The notes beneath the pieces were generated by a model. The model was not told where the DNA came from. It did no database searches and saw nothing but the letters and a program-made list of their open reading frames with translations. 64,000 nt of DNA from contig NZ_AWGF01000022.1 in the NCBI RefSeq assembly GCF_000495855.1, positions 16,530 to 80,529 of the forward strand. Direction: 5' to 3'. Shown here one piece after another: positions 1-8,867 of the stretch. The position numbers and the translations under genes were made by a program. Numbering within the stretch: the stretch's first letter is position 1; each line of letters begins with the position of its first letter. This DNA comes from Asticcacaulis sp. YBE204. Its GTDB lineage: Bacteria; Pseudomonadota; Alphaproteobacteria; Caulobacterales; Caulobacteraceae.

Positions 1-134
1 CATGTTAACCTATTCCCGATGAAATTCCACACTGTGCCACGCTTTGCCCGCGTTTGGCGGCATGAAGTTGTTAACCTTCACATGCTACCCAATATAGTCT
101 GAACGTCCACTGTGTTTTCCTCAAGGCCGCCCGT
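1..134. other. Intergenic region upstream of bolA
   Basis: No gene is visible here. The stretch holds the leader of bolA. Two TTAAC-containing sites (about 5-9 and 71-75) are present, but their spacing does not make a clear CtrA box, so I make no regulatory claim. A purine run (AAGG) about 8 nt before the ATG at 135 acts as the ribosome site. Confidence 0.4.
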
Positions 135-365
135 ATGCCCGTCGCCCATTCCGAACTCGAAGCCCGTCTCAAGGCCGCCTTCCCGGACGCCGAGATCGTC
201 GTCGAGGACCTGGCGGGCGATGGCGACCATTACAAGGCCTATATCACCGACTCCGGGTTCGCCGGAATGCCGAAGGTTCGCCAGCACCAGAAGGTCTATG
301 CGGCGATTTCGGACCTCATCAGCGGCCCGCTGCACGCGCTGGCCCTCGAAACGCGCGTGCCGTAA
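135..365 (+). CDS. bolA: BolA/IbaG family protein
   Basis: This 76-residue protein has the single BolA fold. BolA proteins bind monothiol CGFS glutaredoxins and help traffic iron-sulfur clusters in the cytosol. Visible features are the D-G-D-H-Y loop (residues 29-33, the His-type loop that supplies a cluster ligand) and the conserved second His in the KVRQHQKVY helix (H51), which replaces the usual RHR. The length fits the short BolA2/IbaG type. The partner gene grxD lies about 1 kb downstream on the same strand, with an aldo/keto reductase between them. An AAGG site 8 nt upstream supports this ATG. Family assignment is firm; the choice between BolA and IbaG subtype is less so. Confidence 0.9.
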   Translation: MPVAHSELEARLKAAFPDAEIVVEDLAGDGDHYKAYITDSGFAGMPKVRQHQKVYAAISDLISGPLHALALETRVP

Positions 366-376
366 GGAAACCGCCG

Positions 377-1306
377 ATGCGCTACCGCCCCTTCGGACGA
401 TCCGGTCAGGCCCTCTCGACGCTGGGGCTGAAACTGTCGTGGTCGGGCGCGCGCCAGAGCCGTCAGATGGTCCACCGCCTGATCATGACGGCGCTGGAAA
501 ACGGTATCAACACCTATCATTTCGATTCGGCCCATCCCGACCTGCTGAAAACCGCCGCCGAGGCGCTCTCGGTCGTCGAACGCCGCCTGCTGTTCATCTC
601 GCTCAGTGCTCACGAAGAAGGCGCGGCCGATCCGGCGGCGCAATATGCGCTCAACCCTTTGCGCGATCGTTTGAAACTGGTGGTCAAGGAATCCGGCCTG
701 AAATGGGTCGATCTGCTGATGTTTCATGCGATCGGCTTCGACCGCATCCCCGACCAGAGCTGGGCCTTCCTCGACAGCCTGCGCCGCGCCAACATGCTGA
801 AATTCACCGGCGCTTCGGCCAATACCGACCGCATTCAGGCCGTGGTCGACGACGGGCGCTTCAACATCCTCAAGACCGTGTTCGACATCGACACCTCGTG
901 GGACAAGCGCCACCTGCTCGACTATGCCATCGCGCGCGGTATGACCATTTTCGGCCACGACTTCTACCCCGAAGCCTATCGCAAGGCGTCGGACGTGGTG
1001 CCAAAAGAAGCCCGCCGCGGCTTCTTCGGCGCACGGCCTGCCGACCCGCTCGCCGGCAGCGGTACCTACGCCTTCCTGCATCAGACCAATGGCTGGACGG
1101 CCGAGGAACTGTGCCTGTCCTTTGCCCTGACGCAGCCGACCCTGTCGACCATGCTGATCAGCCCGGATACACCCGACCATCTGGAGGCACTAGCGGAAGT
1201 GCCCGAACGCATGATGCCGACCTCGGTCCCGGCACAGATTGAAATGGCGCGTTTTTCGCTTCAGGCTGCTGCCGCACGACGCGAAGAACTGAAAAAGAAG
1301 GCCTGA
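377..1306 (+). CDS. Aldo/keto reductase family protein
   Basis: A 309-residue protein starting 11 nt after bolA, with a clear AAGGA ribosome site. The N-terminus (YRPFGRSGQALSTLGL) and the TALENGINTYHFDSA segment match the first strand and the cofactor/catalytic Asp region of NAD(P)H-dependent aldo/keto reductases. WVDLLMFHAIGFDRIP matches the later strand that usually reads D-x-x-x-x-H. The usual catalytic Tyr that follows the Asp is not obvious here (YHFDSAHPD), so activity may be altered. It probably acts in the cytosol on a carbonyl substrate that cannot be named. The bolA-AKR-grxD order suggests co-transcription or a redox theme, which is inference. Confidence 0.75.
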   Translation: MRYRPFGRSGQALSTLGLKLSWSGARQSRQMVHRLIMTALENGINTYHFDSAHPDLLKTAAEALSVVERRLLFISLSAHEEGAADPAAQYALNPLRDRLKLVVKESGLKWVDLLMFHAIGFDRIPDQSWAFLDSLRRANMLKFTGASANTDRIQAVVDDGRFNILKTVFDIDTSWDKRHLLDYAIARGMTIFGHDFYPEAYRKASDVVPKEARRGFFGARPADPLAGSGTYAFLHQTNGWTAEELCLSFALTQPTLSTMLISPDTPDHLEALAEVPERMMPTSVPAQIEMARFSLQAAAARREELKKKA

Positions 1307-1392
1307 TACGGGATTTAGAGGCATGGCGCGCTGGATTTAACGGTCCGACGTGCCTATATCGGTGAAAGTTCATTTTCTGCCGGAGCCCTGCC

Positions 1393-1734
1393 GTGAGCCT
1401 CGATCCCGATTCCGAAGTCCATCAGTTCATCGACGCCACCGTCAAGAACAACCCCGTCGTCCTGTTCATGAAGGGGACCCCCGATGCCCCGCGCTGCGGC
1501 TTCTCGTCGCTGGCCGTGCAGGTGCTCGACCGTCTGGGGGTCGAATTCGCCGGTGTCGATGTCCTTCAGGACAACGACCTGCGCGAAGGTATCAAGGCCT
1601 ATACCGACTGGCCGACCATCCCGCAGCTCTATATCAAGGAAGAATTCGTCGGCGGTTCCGACATCATCCGCGAACTGTTCCAGTCGGGCGAACTCAAGAC
1701 GCTTCTGGCTGAAAAGGGCGTTATAGACGCTTAA
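1393..1734 (+). CDS. grxD: Grx4-type monothiol glutaredoxin
   Basis: This 113-residue protein carries the monothiol active site C-G-F-S at residues 35-38 inside the family signature MKGTPDAPRCGFS. The cis-proline turn (TIP, about 74-76) and the GGSDI glutathione-binding motif (about 86-90) are also present. Grx4/GrxD proteins bind a glutathione-ligated [2Fe-2S] cluster and pass it to acceptor proteins, usually with BolA, which is encoded upstream at 135-365. The length is typical of the single-domain bacterial type. The ATG is chosen because it starts the family at the expected point. Function is confident by family. Confidence 0.95.
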   Translation: MSLDPDSEVHQFIDATVKNNPVVLFMKGTPDAPRCGFSSLAVQVLDRLGVEFAGVDVLQDNDLREGIKAYTDWPTIPQLYIKEEFVGGSDIIRELFQSGELKTLLAEKGVIDA

Positions 1735-1806
1735 GCTATCTCTCTCTGTTGACACCCCTTCCGGCATAGCTCTACCATTGGCAGAGACGTGTGGAGGGGG
1801 TTTTTC

Positions 1807-3399
1807 ATGTCCAGAGGGTTGTATCTTATCATCACTTTTTTGCTGCTCCTGTTTGGGAGCCAGCCCGCTGTCGCCGAATGGCGCCGCGCCGAAAGCGATC
1901 ATTTCATCATCTATGGCGAGAGTACGCCGCGCGTCCTTGAGGCGCACGCGGTTCGTCTGGAAAAGTTCCACTACATCCTGCACAGCTTCCAAGGCTTTGC
2001 GACTGACATCGACGGCCCGAAGCTTGAAGTTTATTACGTCAAGGATACGGACGATATTCGTCTGATCGTCCCCGGCATGGGCGAATCCGTCGCCGGATTT
2101 TATCGACTGTGCGATGCCGGTGAAATGGCCATTGCCATTGATTTCAACGACATGCGTTATGGCGAAGGCCGACTGTCCGATCAGGAAGTCTCGACCAGCC
2201 AGATCGTTCTGTTCCATGAATACGGCCACCGCTTCATGTTTCAGTACGGACAGGTGCGCTACCCGGCGTGGTTCGTCGAAGGCTTCGCCGAATATTATTC
2301 CACGGTCCGTATGAAGGATAAGGAATTCCTGCTCGGCATGCCGTGGATAGGCCGTCATTCCCAGATCGAGGCGGTCGGTTTGCCGATCGACTACACGACC
2401 ATTCTGAGCGGTAAACAGCGCGACCTGTCCGACGACAAGTACGAGAGCTACTATCCTCAGGCCTGGTTGCTCACGCATTACATCATGACCGATGCCCCGC
2501 GTCGTAAGGCCTTCGAAGCCTATCTGCTCGCCATCAATAATGGCGACGATCCGCTTGTGGCCTTCAAGACCCATATGGGCATCGATCCGGCCGATCTGAA
2601 CAAGGTGCTCAAGGCCTATTTCTTCAAGGGCCTGACCTCGACCTACTACTCCGTACCCGAAATGCCGGTTTTCAAGGTGACGGTCAGTGCCGTACCGATG
2701 ACCGACCGACGCCTGCTTTTATGGGATGCCACCGCCAAGACCTGTGCCTCCAAGACCCATAAGGCAACGATTCTGGAGCGCATTCGCACGACCACGGCCA
2801 AGAATACCGACCCGTTCAGCCGGTCGGCGCAAATTCATGCCGAGGCCAATTTCGGCGATCCCGCCAAGGCGATTGCACAGTTGGGGCAGCCCGCGGCGGA
2901 AGATGCCGATTCGCTGTTCTGGCTCGGCTACGCCTGGTATCGCGTTTCACAAGAGAGCGATGACAGCGCCCGCACCGCCGAGGCGCTCAAGAACGCCCGC
3001 ACCTATTTGATGCAGGCCTACAAGGCGCGTCCGGCCGCGGCGGCGACGCTCTACTATCTGTCGCTCGCTCAGAAGGACCGCCCCGGCTATCCCAACGCGA
3101 CGGCCCTGAATGCGGCGGTCGAAGCGGCCAACCTGTCCGCCGGCAACAGCGCCTACGTCTTTCACGCCGCCATCCTGCTGATACAGTCGGACCGCGCCCC
3201 GGAAGCGGCCATCCTGCTGGCTCCGCTGGCCAGCAGCCCGCACGGCGGCAAGATGACCGAACGCCTCAAGAAGGTGATTACCGCCATCAACGAGAAACAA
3301 TCCAGACAGCAGATCCTCTCGCTTCTGTCGTCGGGCGACGAATTGAAGGACGAGGACGAAGAGGACGAGGAAAAGGAAAAGGAAAAGGGCAAGAAATAG
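1807..3399 (+). CDS. Exported gluzincin-like metalloprotease with TPR-like C-terminus
   Basis: This protein of about 530 residues starts with a signal peptide (hydrophobic core about residues 5-20 ending near AVAEW). It contains a zinc-protease motif HEYGH at 137-141, with a downstream E-G-F-A-E-Y (E158/E162) that can supply the third zinc ligand, the gluzincin arrangement. The second half (about 310-490) is helical with repeated A-x-x-L-x-x-A patterns like TPR repeats. The tail is a highly charged Glu/Lys run. The start at 1807 is preferred over an in-frame ATG six codons upstream because GGAGGGGG lies just before it. It probably acts in the periplasm or on the envelope; the substrate is unknown. 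A strong terminator follows at 3405. Confidence 0.75.
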   Translation: MSRGLYLIITFLLLLFGSQPAVAEWRRAESDHFIIYGESTPRVLEAHAVRLEKFHYILHSFQGFATDIDGPKLEVYYVKDTDDIRLIVPGMGESVAGFYRLCDAGEMAIAIDFNDMRYGEGRLSDQEVSTSQIVLFHEYGHRFMFQYGQVRYPAWFVEGFAEYYSTVRMKDKEFLLGMPWIGRHSQIEAVGLPIDYTTILSGKQRDLSDDKYESYYPQAWLLTHYIMTDAPRRKAFEAYLLAINNGDDPLVAFKTHMGIDPADLNKVLKAYFFKGLTSTYYSVPEMPVFKVTVSAVPMTDRRLLLWDATAKTCASKTHKATILERIRTTTAKNTDPFSRSAQIHAEANFGDPAKAIAQLGQPAAEDADSLFWLGYAWYRVSQESDDSARTAEALKNARTYLMQAYKARPAAAATLYYLSLAQKDRPGYPNATALNAAVEAANLSAGNSAYVFHAAILLIQSDRAPEAAILLAPLASSPHGGKMTERLKKVITAINEKQSRQQILSLLSSGDELKDEDEEDEEKEKEKGKK

Positions 3400-3404
3400 G
3401 CCGC

Positions 3405-3440
3405 AAAAAACCCCGGAAGGCGAACCTTCCGGGGTTTTTT
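3405..3440 (+). terminator. Rho-independent terminator
   Basis: A perfect 10-bp stem (CCCCGGAAGG / CCTTCCGGGG) with a 4-nt CGAA loop is flanked by A6 upstream and T6 downstream. The flanks would let it work in both directions. It ends the metalloprotease gene and also faces the end of rpsD, which converges on it. Confidence 0.93.
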
Positions 3441-3445
3441 ATATT

Positions 3446-3587
3446 TACCTTAAGCCGTAATGACGCGGCGAAACGAAGTTCGGCGCAGCCAAAATGCCTG
3501 GCTTTTGAGCACCCGAAGCGAAGTGTACTTAAGTACATGAGCAAGGGCGCGCAAAAAGACGGGCATTTGCAGCCCGTCAGGACGCGC
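3446..3587. repeat. Large imperfect palindromic intergenic element (copy A)
   Basis: The spacer between the terminator and rpsD is an imperfect inverted repeat centred on GTACTTAAGTAC (about 3525-3536). The left arm reads TTAAGCCGT..GCGCAGCCAAAATGCC..CTTTTGAGC, and the right arm read on the minus strand gives TTAAGCGCGT..GGCTGCAAATGCC..CTTTTTGCG. A second spacer element with the same layout lies at 31830-31925. The sequence shows the dyad; calling it a dispersed family is inference from two copies. Confidence 0.6.
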
Positions 3588-4205
3588 TTAAGACGAGTAG
3601 TATTCGACGATCAGGTTCGGCTCCATCTTCACCGGATACGGCACTTCGGCCAGTTCCGGCAGACGGATGAGCGTGGCGCGCTGCGCCTTGGCGTCGATTT
3701 CGATGTAGTCCGGCACGTCGCGCTCGGGCGATTGCAGGGCTTCGAGGACCAGAGCCATGTTGCGCGAACGCTCACGGACCTCAACAACGTCACCGGCCTT
3801 GCAGCGGTAGGAGGCGATGTTCACCTTCTTGCCGTTGACGAGGACGTGGCCGTGGTTGACGAACTGACGGGCCGCCCAGACGGTCGGCACGAACTTGGCG
3901 CGGTACACGACGGCGTCCAGACGGCACTCGAGGAGCGCGATCAGGTTTTCCGAGGTGTTGCCCTTGCGGCGGTCGGCTTCTTCATAGATCTTCGAGAATT
4001 GCTTCTCGGTGATGTTGCCGTAGTAACCCTTCAGCTTTTGCTTGGCGCGAAGTTGCAGACCGAAGTCCGAAACCTTTTGCTTGCGGCGCTGGCCGTGCTG
4101 GCCCGGGCCGTAGGAGCGCTTGTTGACGGGGGACTTGGGACGGCCCCACAGGTTTTCACCCATGGCGCGGTCAAGCTTGTACTTGGCGCTGTGGCGCTTC
4201 GACAT
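3588..4205 (-). CDS. rpsD: 30S ribosomal protein S4
   Basis: A 205-residue protein that is clearly bacterial S4, a primary 16S rRNA-binding protein of the small subunit. The N-terminal part and the S4 RNA-binding domain (about residues 94-155, containing [18 protein letters not shown] and [27 protein letters not shown]) are intact. No zinc-knuckle cysteines are seen at the N-terminus, so this is the Cys-minus form usual in proteobacteria. It stands alone here rather than in the alpha operon, as in other alphaproteobacteria. Its leader is upstream at 4206-4367. Confidence 0.98.
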   Translation of the reverse strand: MSKRHSAKYKLDRAMGENLWGRPKSPVNKRSYGPGQHGQRRKQKVSDFGLQLRAKQKLKGYYGNITEKQFSKIYEEADRRKGNTSENLIALLECRLDAVVYRAKFVPTVWAARQFVNHGHVLVNGKKVNIASYRCKAGDVVEVRERSRNMALVLEALQSPERDVPDYIEIDAKAQRATLIRLPELAEVPYPVKMEPNLIVEYYSS

Positions 4206-4367
4206 AGTCTTTACCTATATATAACCCTGGCCGGCGTCCCGCGGTAGTGCGAGACAGCGATTTCAACGGCGGTGCAGGATCAACCCGTAATAACCGGCAT
4301 CCTTGCGGAGACGGTGAAAGCGGGCCTTATGGTCGATAAGCCCTGCCCTGTCAAGCGTTGGAGGCGA

Positions 4368-5690
4368 CTATTCCTCGTCCTCATCGTCCTTCGCCTTCTT
4401 TGGCGCTATGGGCTCGAACAACAGCTTGTCGATGCGGCGTTCGTCCATATCGACGACCTCGACCTTATGGTGGCCCAGCGTCAGCACTTCGCCTTCCTTG
4501 GGGAAGCGCCCCAGCTTTTGCAGCACGAGGCCGGCAACGGTATGATACCCGGTACCCGGTTCGTAGGCCTCGCCGATGGCTTCGGACAACTCGAACAGGT
4601 CGGCGCGACCATCGACCAGGAACGAGCCGTCCTCGCGATGGACGATCATCAGGCGGTCGTCGTCGTGGTCTTCGTTGAAGTCGCCCGCGATCATTTCCAG
4701 CAGATCGGTCGGCGTCAGAACGCCTTCGATGGTACCGAACTCGTTGATCACGAAGGCGATATGCAGTTTCGAGGCCTTGAACAGCTCCAGCGCGCGCAGG
4801 AGCGACGTCGTTTCGGGGATATAGATCGGCTCGGCGACCATCGATTCCAGATCGAGCGGTTGCCCGCCCAGAAGCGCGTCGGCGACGTCGCGCTTATGCA
4901 GGACGCCGATGGGGGAATCCATGTCCTGACCGCGCACCACGACGATGCGCGAATAGGGACAGTCGCGGATGTCGCTGCGGATAGTCGCCTCTTCGTCATC
5001 GAGCGAAATCCAGAACACCTCGGTGCGCGGCGTCATGGCCACGCGCGCCGGACGGTCGCCCAGACGCATGACTTCGGTCATCATGGCCTGTTCCGCCGGC
5101 TCGATCAGGCCCGCGCCCATGCCTTCGGCCAGAGCGGTTTCGACCTCTTCCTGCGTGATGGTCTCGCCCTTTTCGTCGCGGATGCCGAGCAGACGCAGGA
5201 CCAAGGTCGTCGAACCGGTCAACAGGGTCACGAACGGCCCCATGGCCAGCGCCATGAACGACAGAGGACGCGAAATGACCCCGGCTATGGTTTCCGGATA
5301 GATCAGGGCCAGACGCTTGGGGACCAGTTCACCGACGATCAGCGACAGATAGGTCAACAGCACAACGACCACACCGGTCGAGAGCGCTTCGCTATAGGCC
5401 GCCATGGCCGGGAAATAGGATTCGAGCAGCTTGTCGAGTTCGGCAGCGATGGTCGCCTGACCATAGGCACCGGCCAGAATACCGATCAGGGTAATGCCGA
5501 CCTGCACCGCCGACAGAAAACGCGTCGGGTCCTGCGACAGCTTCAGGGCTTGCGCGGCCCCCTTATCCCCCTTGTCCGCGCGGCTCTGAAGTTTGGCGCG
5601 ACGAGACGACACCACGGCCAGTTCGGACATGGCGAATATGCCGTTCAACACCACCAGAAGGAGGACGACGACACAGGCGATCAGCAACAT
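4368..5690 (-). CDS. CNNM/CorC (hemolysin C-like) membrane protein with CBS domains
   Basis: This protein of about 440 residues has an N-terminal DUF21 membrane domain (about residues 1-190; NGIFAMSELAVVSSRRAKL, and GQVGITLIGILAGAYGQ-like segments), a CBS pair (about 215-335) and a C-terminal CorC/HlyC domain (about 355-430, ending with a metal-binding-like acidic tail). The family exports or regulates magnesium or cobalt at the inner membrane. The start at 5690 places the first membrane helix at the N-terminus. No good ribosome site precedes it, and an in-frame TTG at 5765 is the alternative. It is called hemolysin in older annotations, but nothing here supports toxicity. Confidence 0.85.
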   Translation of the reverse strand: MLLIACVVVLLLVVLNGIFAMSELAVVSSRRAKLQSRADKGDKGAAQALKLSQDPTRFLSAVQVGITLIGILAGAYGQATIAAELDKLLESYFPAMAAYSEALSTGVVVVLLTYLSLIVGELVPKRLALIYPETIAGVISRPLSFMALAMGPFVTLLTGSTTLVLRLLGIRDEKGETITQEEVETALAEGMGAGLIEPAEQAMMTEVMRLGDRPARVAMTPRTEVFWISLDDEEATIRSDIRDCPYSRIVVVRGQDMDSPIGVLHKRDVADALLGGQPLDLESMVAEPIYIPETTSLLRALELFKASKLHIAFVINEFGTIEGVLTPTDLLEMIAGDFNEDHDDDRLMIVHREDGSFLVDGRADLFELSEAIGEAYEPGTGYHTVAGLVLQKLGRFPKEGEVLTLGHHKVEVVDMDERRIDKLLFEPIAPKKAKDDEDEE

Positions 5691-5822
5691 GGGGGAAGGA
5701 ATCCGAGACGAAGCCAGAATGGCGGCTCCGCTTTCGACCCTAAAGGCGATTGCATTGCTTCGCAACGGCGAAGGCCGTTATATTTATATGACAGGCCGCT
5801 AAATTCTGCGTGATACGGACAA

Positions 5823-6704
5823 TCAGGCTTTCAGCCGCGTGGCGTGGAATTCCAGATGATCGTCGATGAAGCTGGCGATGAAATAGTAGCTGTGGTCATA
5901 GCCTTCATGACGGCGCAAGGTCAGTTTCTGCCCCACCACCTTAGCGGCCTGCTCCAGCAAATGCGGCATGAGTTGCGTGTTGATGAACGGATCGGCCAGG
6001 CCCTGATCGATCAGGATTTCGTCGTAGGACAAGGCCTTGCCCTTGGCTAGCCGCATGGCCGCGTCGTAGGTTTCCCACGTGTCATGGTTCGGCCCCAGAT
6101 AGCCCGCCATGGCCTTTTGCCCCCACGGGCAGTGGACCGGCGAGGCGATCGGCGCAAAGGCCGAGACCGATTTGAACAGGCTGGAATAGTTCATGGCGAG
6201 CGTCAAAGCCCCATGCCCGCCCATCGAATGCCCCGAAATACCGACCCGCGTCAGGTCGGCCGGAAATTGCGCGCCTATCAGCTCAAGCAGGTCGCGTGTG
6301 ACATAGGTTTCCATCTGGAAATGCGGTGCCCACGGGTTCTGCGTCGCGTTGACGTAAAACCCTGCCCCCTGCCCCATATCATAGGCTTCGTCATTGGCGA
6401 CGCCCTCGCCGCGCGGCGAAGTGTCGGGGGCGACGACGATCAGGCCTAGTTCGGCGGCTTTTTTGTAAGCCCCGGCTTTTTCGGTGAAATTATTGGCGGT
6501 GCAGGTCAGACCGGACAGCCAGAGGAAAACCGGAAAAGGCCCCTCGCCTTCAGGCACGAATACGGTCAGCGCCATCGGCGTTCTGGTCGCTGCGGAGTCG
6601 TGTTTGAGGAAATAGAGCGTCCCGCCATGCAGGGCGTGCTGCGCGGTGATTTCGGCCTTTATCGCCGGGGTCGCCGTGACTTCATCACTATCCAGAACAA
6701 GCAT
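5823..6704 (-). CDS. fghA: S-formylglutathione hydrolase
   Basis: A 293-residue alpha/beta hydrolase of the esterase D family. It hydrolyses S-formylglutathione to formate and glutathione, the second enzymatic step of glutathione-dependent formaldehyde oxidation in the cytosol. The nucleophile elbow G-H-S-M-G-G lies near residue 148. The oxyanion region LSGLTCTANNFTEKAG and the C-terminal His in EGYDHSYYFI complete the triad. The length is normal. It is the last gene of the adhC-GNAT-fghA unit on the minus strand, 10 nt after the GNAT gene, so the context agrees with the assignment. Confidence 0.95.
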   Translation of the reverse strand: MLVLDSDEVTATPAIKAEITAQHALHGGTLYFLKHDSAATRTPMALTVFVPEGEGPFPVFLWLSGLTCTANNFTEKAGAYKKAAELGLIVVAPDTSPRGEGVANDEAYDMGQGAGFYVNATQNPWAPHFQMETYVTRDLLELIGAQFPADLTRVGISGHSMGGHGALTLAMNYSSLFKSVSAFAPIASPVHCPWGQKAMAGYLGPNHDTWETYDAAMRLAKGKALSYDEILIDQGLADPFINTQLMPHLLEQAAKVVGQKLTLRRHEGYDHSYYFIASFIDDHLEFHATRLKA

Positions 6705-6714
6705 GGAAGCCTCC

Positions 6715-7476
6715 TTAAATAAGCCGGCGCATCAGGACCGCCGGAAGGATAAGCCCTTCCCCCATATGAATCTCAATCGAATTTTCCTTCTTGAATCCAA
6801 GATTGGCATAAAAACCCTCGGCATTCAGTCCGGAAAAGCAGACGAATTCACGAAACCCCTGCGCCTTGGCCTCTTTCAGGCAGTGATCGAACAGCCGCCG
6901 CCCCAGCCCGTACCCGGCAAAGTCCGGATGGGTGGCGAACGAGCGGATATGGGCTACGCCTTCGATGATCTCGTTCGAGCCCGGCATGCCGCGGCTGAAC
7001 CCGCCGCTGGCGGCGATCTGCCCGTCCATATCGGCCATGACGTAGAAGGTACCGGAGGTCAGTTGCGACGGATCGAGGACGCTGACTAGCGGCAGAAGGT
7101 CCTCGACCAGATCCGAACCATAGGCACGGTGCAGCCCCTCCTCGAAGGCCAGTTCCAGCATGTCCTCGATCTCGGCGCGGTCTTCGGGCCGGGCGACGCT
7201 GAGGGTCAGGCTTTCGGCGTAGTCGCGCTCGTCGCCGGAATCGACGCCGTAAAGCACGTGCGGCTCCCACGGCCACGACCCGTGCCAGTTCTTTTGCAGA
7301 CAGGCTGAGTGCGCCCAGAAATCCTGCGCCAGCGGGGCGAATTTCTGCGCGCGCCAGTGCGGCATCCAGGTCGCCGTCAGCGTCACCGCCGCCGATTCGT
7401 CCTCGATGATTTCCGAACAATAGACGCAGCTATAGGGCTCTACGTGTTCGATTTCGATGTCGTCGTCTTCGTCCAT
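6715..7476 (-). CDS. GNAT acetyltransferase with N-terminal Cys/His module
   Basis: This 253-residue protein has a C-terminal GNAT fold (about 95-253). The acetyl-CoA loop is HPDFAGYGLGRRLFDHCLKEA, and the late Tyr is in FYANLGFKKEN. The first 70 residues are unlike usual GNATs: they carry C-V-Y-C near residue 18 and H-S-A-C near 57, a spacing that could bind zinc. The start lies 1 nt after the adhC stop and 10 nt separate its end from fghA, so the three should be one transcript. A role in formaldehyde or glutathione-adduct handling is inference from the position. The substrate is unknown. Confidence 0.8.
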   Translation of the reverse strand: MDEDDDIEIEHVEPYSCVYCSEIIEDESAAVTLTATWMPHWRAQKFAPLAQDFWAHSACLQKNWHGSWPWEPHVLYGVDSGDERDYAESLTLSVARPEDRAEIEDMLELAFEEGLHRAYGSDLVEDLLPLVSVLDPSQLTSGTFYVMADMDGQIAASGGFSRGMPGSNEIIEGVAHIRSFATHPDFAGYGLGRRLFDHCLKEAKAQGFREFVCFSGLNAEGFYANLGFKKENSIEIHMGEGLILPAVLMRRLI

Positions 7477-7477
7477 C

Positions 7478-8587
7478 TTAGAACACTATGACCGAACGGA
7501 TCGATTCACCAGCGTGCATGAGGTCGAAGGCCTCATTGATGCGCTCCAGCGGCAGGGTGTGAGTGATCATCGGGTCGATCTCGATCTTGCCGTCCATATA
7601 CCAGTCGACGATCTTCGGCACGTCGGTACGGCCGCGCGCGCCGCCGAAGGCCGAGCCCTTCCACACGCGCCCGGTGACCAACTGGAACGGACGGGTCTTG
7701 ATCTCGGCGCCCGCCGGGGCCACCCCGATGACGATGCTCTCGCCCCAGCCGCGATGGCAAGCCTCCAGCGCCTGACGCATGACGTCGACATTGCCGGTGC
7801 AGTCGAAGGTGTAGTCTGCCCCGCCGCCGGTCAGCTCGACCAGATGCGCCACGATATCCCCCTGCACTTTCAGCGGGTTGACGAAGTGGGTCATGCCGAA
7901 GCGCTCGCCCCACTCGGCCTTGCTGTCGTTAAGGTCCACGCCGATGATCTTGTCCGCGCCGACCAGCTTGAGCCCCTGAATGACGTTGAGCCCGATGCCA
8001 CCAAGACCGAAGACCACGGCATTGGCGCCCGGTTCGACCTGCGCCGTATGGATCACCGCGCCGACGCCGGTGGTCACGCCGCAACCGATATAGCAGGCCT
8101 TGTCGAACGGCGCGTCGGGGCGGATTTTCGCCAGCGCGATTTCCGGCAGGACCGTATGATTGGCAAAGGTCGAGCAGCCCATATAATGATGGATCGCCTG
8201 CCCCTTATAGGAAAAACGCGAGGTACCGTCGGGCATCAGGCCCTTGCCCTGCGTGCCGCGAATCGCCGTACACAGGTTGGTCTTGCGGCTGAGGCACGAC
8301 TTGCACTGACGGCATTCGGGCGTATAGAGCGGGATGACGTGGTCGCCCGGCTTGAGCGATGTGACGCCCGGACCGACCTCAAGCACCACGCCCGCGCCTT
8401 CGTGGCCGAGGATCGAGGGGAACAGGCCCTCCGAATCGAGCCCGTCCAGCGTATAGGCGTCGGTGTGGCACACCCCTGTGGCCTTGATTTCGACCAGCAC
8501 TTCACCGTGGCGCGGCCCGTCAAGATCAACCTCGACGATTTCCAGCGGCTTCTTGGCCTCAAAGGCGACGGCGGCGCGGGTTTTCAT
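7478..8587 (-). CDS. adhC: S-(hydroxymethyl)glutathione dehydrogenase / class III alcohol dehydrogenase
   Basis: A 369-residue zinc-dependent class III alcohol dehydrogenase that oxidises S-hydroxymethylglutathione (formaldehyde plus glutathione) to S-formylglutathione with NAD+. The catalytic zinc Cys lies in [13 protein letters not shown]. The structural-zinc cysteines are in C-R-Q-C-K-S-C-x7-C, and the Rossmann motif is GLGGIG. The start at 8587 is chosen because AGGAG lies 7 nt upstream; an earlier in-frame codon at 8608 would add seven residues without a better site. It heads the formaldehyde operon with the GNAT gene and fghA. Confidence 0.96.
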   Translation of the reverse strand: MKTRAAVAFEAKKPLEIVEVDLDGPRHGEVLVEIKATGVCHTDAYTLDGLDSEGLFPSILGHEGAGVVLEVGPGVTSLKPGDHVIPLYTPECRQCKSCLSRKTNLCTAIRGTQGKGLMPDGTSRFSYKGQAIHHYMGCSTFANHTVLPEIALAKIRPDAPFDKACYIGCGVTTGVGAVIHTAQVEPGANAVVFGLGGIGLNVIQGLKLVGADKIIGVDLNDSKAEWGERFGMTHFVNPLKVQGDIVAHLVELTGGGADYTFDCTGNVDVMRQALEACHRGWGESIVIGVAPAGAEIKTRPFQLVTGRVWKGSAFGGARGRTDVPKIVDWYMDGKIEIDPMITHTLPLERINEAFDLMHAGESIRSVIVF

Positions 8588-8867
8588 GGCGGTGCTCCTG
8601 ATCTTCAACTCCGCGTAACTTAGGGCGTCCGGTTACCTCGCTGCAAGTCAAAAGCCCCGGACACGCTTCAATAGCCGTGCATGATTGCAATCTCAGATAT
8701 TGCAGACAGGCCGTACATATTTGTAATTCCTACGCTTTCCCGGCTTCTACAGGAATTGTTAAGGATGACGGCGTACATCCTGTAACCGGGTTATATACCC
8801 GCAGATTTCAGCCTGAGGTGAGACAGGCGCGTTCGAGCAGGCCCATATCTATGGGCGGGGTAAGATT
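8588..8867. promoter_or_regulatory. Divergent promoter region adhC / chemoreceptor
   Basis: This 280-bp spacer separates the minus-strand adhC operon from the plus-strand chemoreceptor, so it must hold both promoters. It is AT-richer than its neighbours between 8660 and 8800. I see no clear operator or riboswitch. The ribosome site of the chemoreceptor is GGGG about 10 nt before the ATG at 8868. Confidence 0.4.

Noticed and set aside
112..1242. Long plus-strand frame overlapping bolA and the aldo/keto reductase
   Set aside because: It is Arg/Pro-rich, has no family features and lies out of frame with two clearly real genes; it is a high-GC shadow.
3162..3392. Ser/Phe-rich minus-strand frame opposite the protease tail
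   Set aside because: It is the antisense of the Glu/Lys-rich C-terminus and the composition is an artefact.
3537..4247. Plus-strand frame opposite rpsD
   Set aside because: It is the antisense of an unmistakable ribosomal protein gene and has no ribosome site or motifs.
4272..5813. A 513-codon plus-strand frame opposite the CNNM transporter gene
   Set aside because: It mirrors a protein with clear DUF21/CBS/CorC structure and has His/Gln/Arg-rich antisense composition.
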